Assembly (NCBI RefSeq): GCF_963259705.1
Contig: NC_081844.1
Coordinates: 31,078,294-31,142,293 of the forward strand
DNA: 64,000 nucleotides
From: Myotis daubentonii
Taxonomy: Eukaryota; Chordata; Mammalia; Chiroptera; Vespertilionidae
Reading direction: 5' to 3'
The position numbers were made by a program, and so were the translations under genes. Under the pieces are notes generated by a model. That model was not told the origin of the DNA. It did no database searches and worked only from the letters and a program-made list of their open reading frames with translations. This document shows positions 63,001-64,000 of this stretch, one piece after another (position 1 is the stretch's first letter; each line of letters opens with the position of its first letter).

Positions 63001-63954
63001 CAGCACTGGGGGGATTTCTTATACAAAGAGACTTCTGGCTTCTGTGGAGAAATCAAGGGGTTCCGCCACCCTCGCCCATGTTACCTGTGCTGCTGGCAGG
63101 ACACCTACTGCCCCCCCTCATATGCAGCCCTCCCCCAGTTTCTGCCCCTCCCCCCCATGCTATTCTTTGGCTCTTTAGCTCCTCTTCTCCCGTTGTTGGC
63201 CTTTGGGGTCCCACATCCTGTTACCAGCTGTGAGAGCCTGTCCTTAGGCAGTTTTAGGAGGAGGGTTCATCCCGCCCAGTAGGCAGCAGCTGCTCTAAGT
63301 GGGGAATGCTGGGCCTGGTGGAATGGGCTGGGCAGCAAGGCTGGTTGGGCTTGAGGAGGCCCAAGGGCCCTGCATGACTTCTGGTTCTGCTCCCAGGAGC
63401 GCATTAACTGTCTGGAAGGGGCCCACGAGTTTTTCGAGGCCATTGGCTTCCAGAAGACATTGTTACCAGTTCCGGATCAGGGTAAGCTGGGTAGAGAAGG
63501 GCCTTGGCTACGTTGAGAGGTGGGAGTCGGGGGCGGGGGGGCCAGCGCGGGGTCTTCCTGCTGTGGCACAGTGACACCACAATGACATCCCTGCGTATCC
63601 CAGAGGGCCCCGAAGAGTTCTACGTGCTAAGCGAGGCCGCCTTGGCCAAACCCGAGAGCCTGGAAAGACACAAGGAGCAGCTGCTGTGCGGCGAGCCTGT
63701 GCGGGCCACACTGATCCGCCAACGCCGTGTCTTCCGGCCCTCACCCATGGCCTCCCAGTTTGACCTGCCCCCCGACTTCTTCAACCTCACGACTGAGGAG
63801 GCCAAACGGGAGCAGAAGCTCAGGTCTGAGGCGGTGGAGCGGCTGAGCATGCTGCGGACCAAGGCCATGCGGGAGAAGGAGGAGCAGAGGGAGATGCGCA
63901 AGTACACGTACACACTGCTGCGCGTCCGTCTCCCCGATGGCTGCCTCCTCCAGG
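53959..63954 (+). CDS. UBXN6: UBXN6 (UBXD1), VCP/p97 cofactor, 5' part
   Basis: UBXN6 is a VCP/p97 adaptor acting in endolysosomal sorting and clearance of damaged lysosomes. Coding exons in the window are 53959-54041, 58562-58725, 59149-59213, 60499-60627, 61719-61816, 62681-62756, 63397-63481 and 63604-63954. All have GT-AG ends in frame. They encode about 350 residues of a protein that is 441 aa in human; the rest lies beyond base 64000. The start MKKFFQEIKADIKFKSAGAG has a good Kozak context (CCACCACCATG). The VCP-interacting motif region is QGPTNEAQMAAAAALARLEQ in exon 2. The PUB domain is about residues 150-235 (AASIMKIHTFNKDRDRVKLG, then YLDNIHLHPEEEKYRKIKLQ). The UBX domain has just begun with YTLLRVRLPDGCLLQG. 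Intron 1 is 4.5 kb and holds most of the mobile elements of this gene. Confidence 0.95.
54613..54655. repeat. (GT)n microsatellite in UBXN6 intron 1
   Basis: A pure GT run of about 20 units is followed by (GA)n. The surrounding 54042-55580 stretch is G-rich unique intron with many GGGGCGG boxes near its start. Confidence 0.9.
55585..56095 (-). repeat. L2 LINE 3' end in UBXN6 intron 1
   Basis: Reverse L2 landmarks: TCTCAGGGCTCACCTTCTAT, CCTCTCTGAGAAGGTGACAT, and GGAACATTCCAGGCAGACGC. Confidence 0.6.
56746..56935 (+). mobile_element. Ves-type SINE
   Basis: CGCCCTAGTCAGTGTGGCTC, a TTGTCCTGTGCACCAAAAG variant A-box region, and an ATCAATAAAATATTCC tail that runs into a (CA)n tract at 56948-57000. 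Confidence 0.85.
57001..57445 (-). mobile_element. HeliBat-type Helitron dimer, first monomer
   Basis: The plus strand starts CTAGAGGCCCGGTGCAC, followed by the hairpin complement TTTGTGCAC, and ends CCTTTTATTATATAGGA. Both ends are complete HeliBat termini read on the minus strand. Confidence 0.88.
57446..57870 (-). mobile_element. HeliBat-type Helitron dimer, second monomer
   Basis: Begins TAGAAGCCTGGTGCACAGG, the diverged terminus of a second unit, and ends TCTCTTTTATTATATAGGA. Its body matches 51573-52162. Host bases are A at 57000 and T at 57871, so the dimer occupies one A^T site at the edge of a (CA)n tract. Confidence 0.85.
57871..58087 (-). mobile_element. Ves SINE
   Basis: Reverse tail TATTTATTGATTTCAGAGAG through to the head CTAAGCCAAACCAGCTC. 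It directly abuts the Helitron. Confidence 0.85.
59885..60099 (+). mobile_element. nhAT-type MITE with 8-bp target duplication
   Basis: Opens CAGGGGTGGGCAAACTTTTT and closes CGTAGTTTGCCCACGGCTG. CTCTAGAG (59877-59884) and CTCTAGAT (60100-60107) flank it, one mismatch. The interior includes GGGCCGGATCCGGCCCGCGG. Confidence 0.9.
62110..62336 (-). mobile_element. Second-subfamily SINE in UBXN6 intron
   Basis: Reverse of the second-type SINE: a (GA)n-rich tail, TTGTTGTTCCACTTATTCAT, GCACTCATTGGTTGATTCTT, and head CTAACCAACTGAGCTACCCA. Confidence 0.85.
62537..62558. repeat. Poly-C tract
   Basis: An uninterrupted run of about 22 C in a UBXN6 intron, 120 bases before the exon at 62681. Its length is likely unreliable in any assembly. 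Confidence 0.9.
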
Positions 63955-64000
63955 GTGAGGCCTGGGAGGTGGTGTCTGCTATGGGGCCGAGTTGGGTGTG

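Overview
This is mammalian nuclear DNA, almost certainly from a vespertilionid bat. It carries many Ves-type tRNA-derived SINEs, HeliBat-like Helitrons (A^T target, 3' hairpin, CTAG end), SPIN/nhAT hAT MITEs and a mariner MITE, plus ancient MIR, L2, L1, MER5 and Tigger copies. The five genes match the order and relative orientation of the human 19p13.3 block LRG1-PLIN5-PLIN4-HDGFL2-UBXN6. No prokaryotic feature, CRISPR array or viral gene was seen.

Layout. 1-690: end of LRG1 (+), with a C-terminus apparently extended past the usual stop. 2091-10280: PLIN5 (+), seven coding exons, 454 aa, TATA promoter. 12380-13176: a ~106-bp inverted repeat just upstream of the PLIN4 TATA box. 13277-27200: PLIN4 (+), 1957 aa, dominated by one 5-kb exon holding 47 consecutive 99-bp (33-aa) units with no indel. 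26950-44500: HDGFL2 (-), sixteen coding exons, 675 aa, convergent with PLIN4. 44302-53825: intergenic desert of stacked and nested SINEs, three MITEs and a dimeric Helitron. 53826-64000: UBXN6 (+), first eight coding exons, cut by the window edge inside the UBX-coding part.

How the genes relate. PLIN5 and PLIN4 are tandem paralogues that coat lipid droplets: PLIN5 links droplets to lipase control and mitochondria in oxidative tissue, and PLIN4 binds droplet surfaces through its 33-mer amphipathic helix. They share exon layout in the C-terminal half and a CTATAAGGC TATA box. LRG1 is a secreted leucine-rich-repeat glycoprotein, HDGFL2 a PWWP chromatin reader, and UBXN6 a VCP/p97 cofactor. Nothing here suggests these three act with the perilipins; the linkage looks like conserved synteny.

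Exon models were built by eye from splice consensus, reading-frame continuity and remembered human proteins. All three complete CDSs sum to a multiple of three with one terminal stop. Repeat-family names are from memory of consensus sequences, and edges are good to about 5-10 bases unless target duplications are given.
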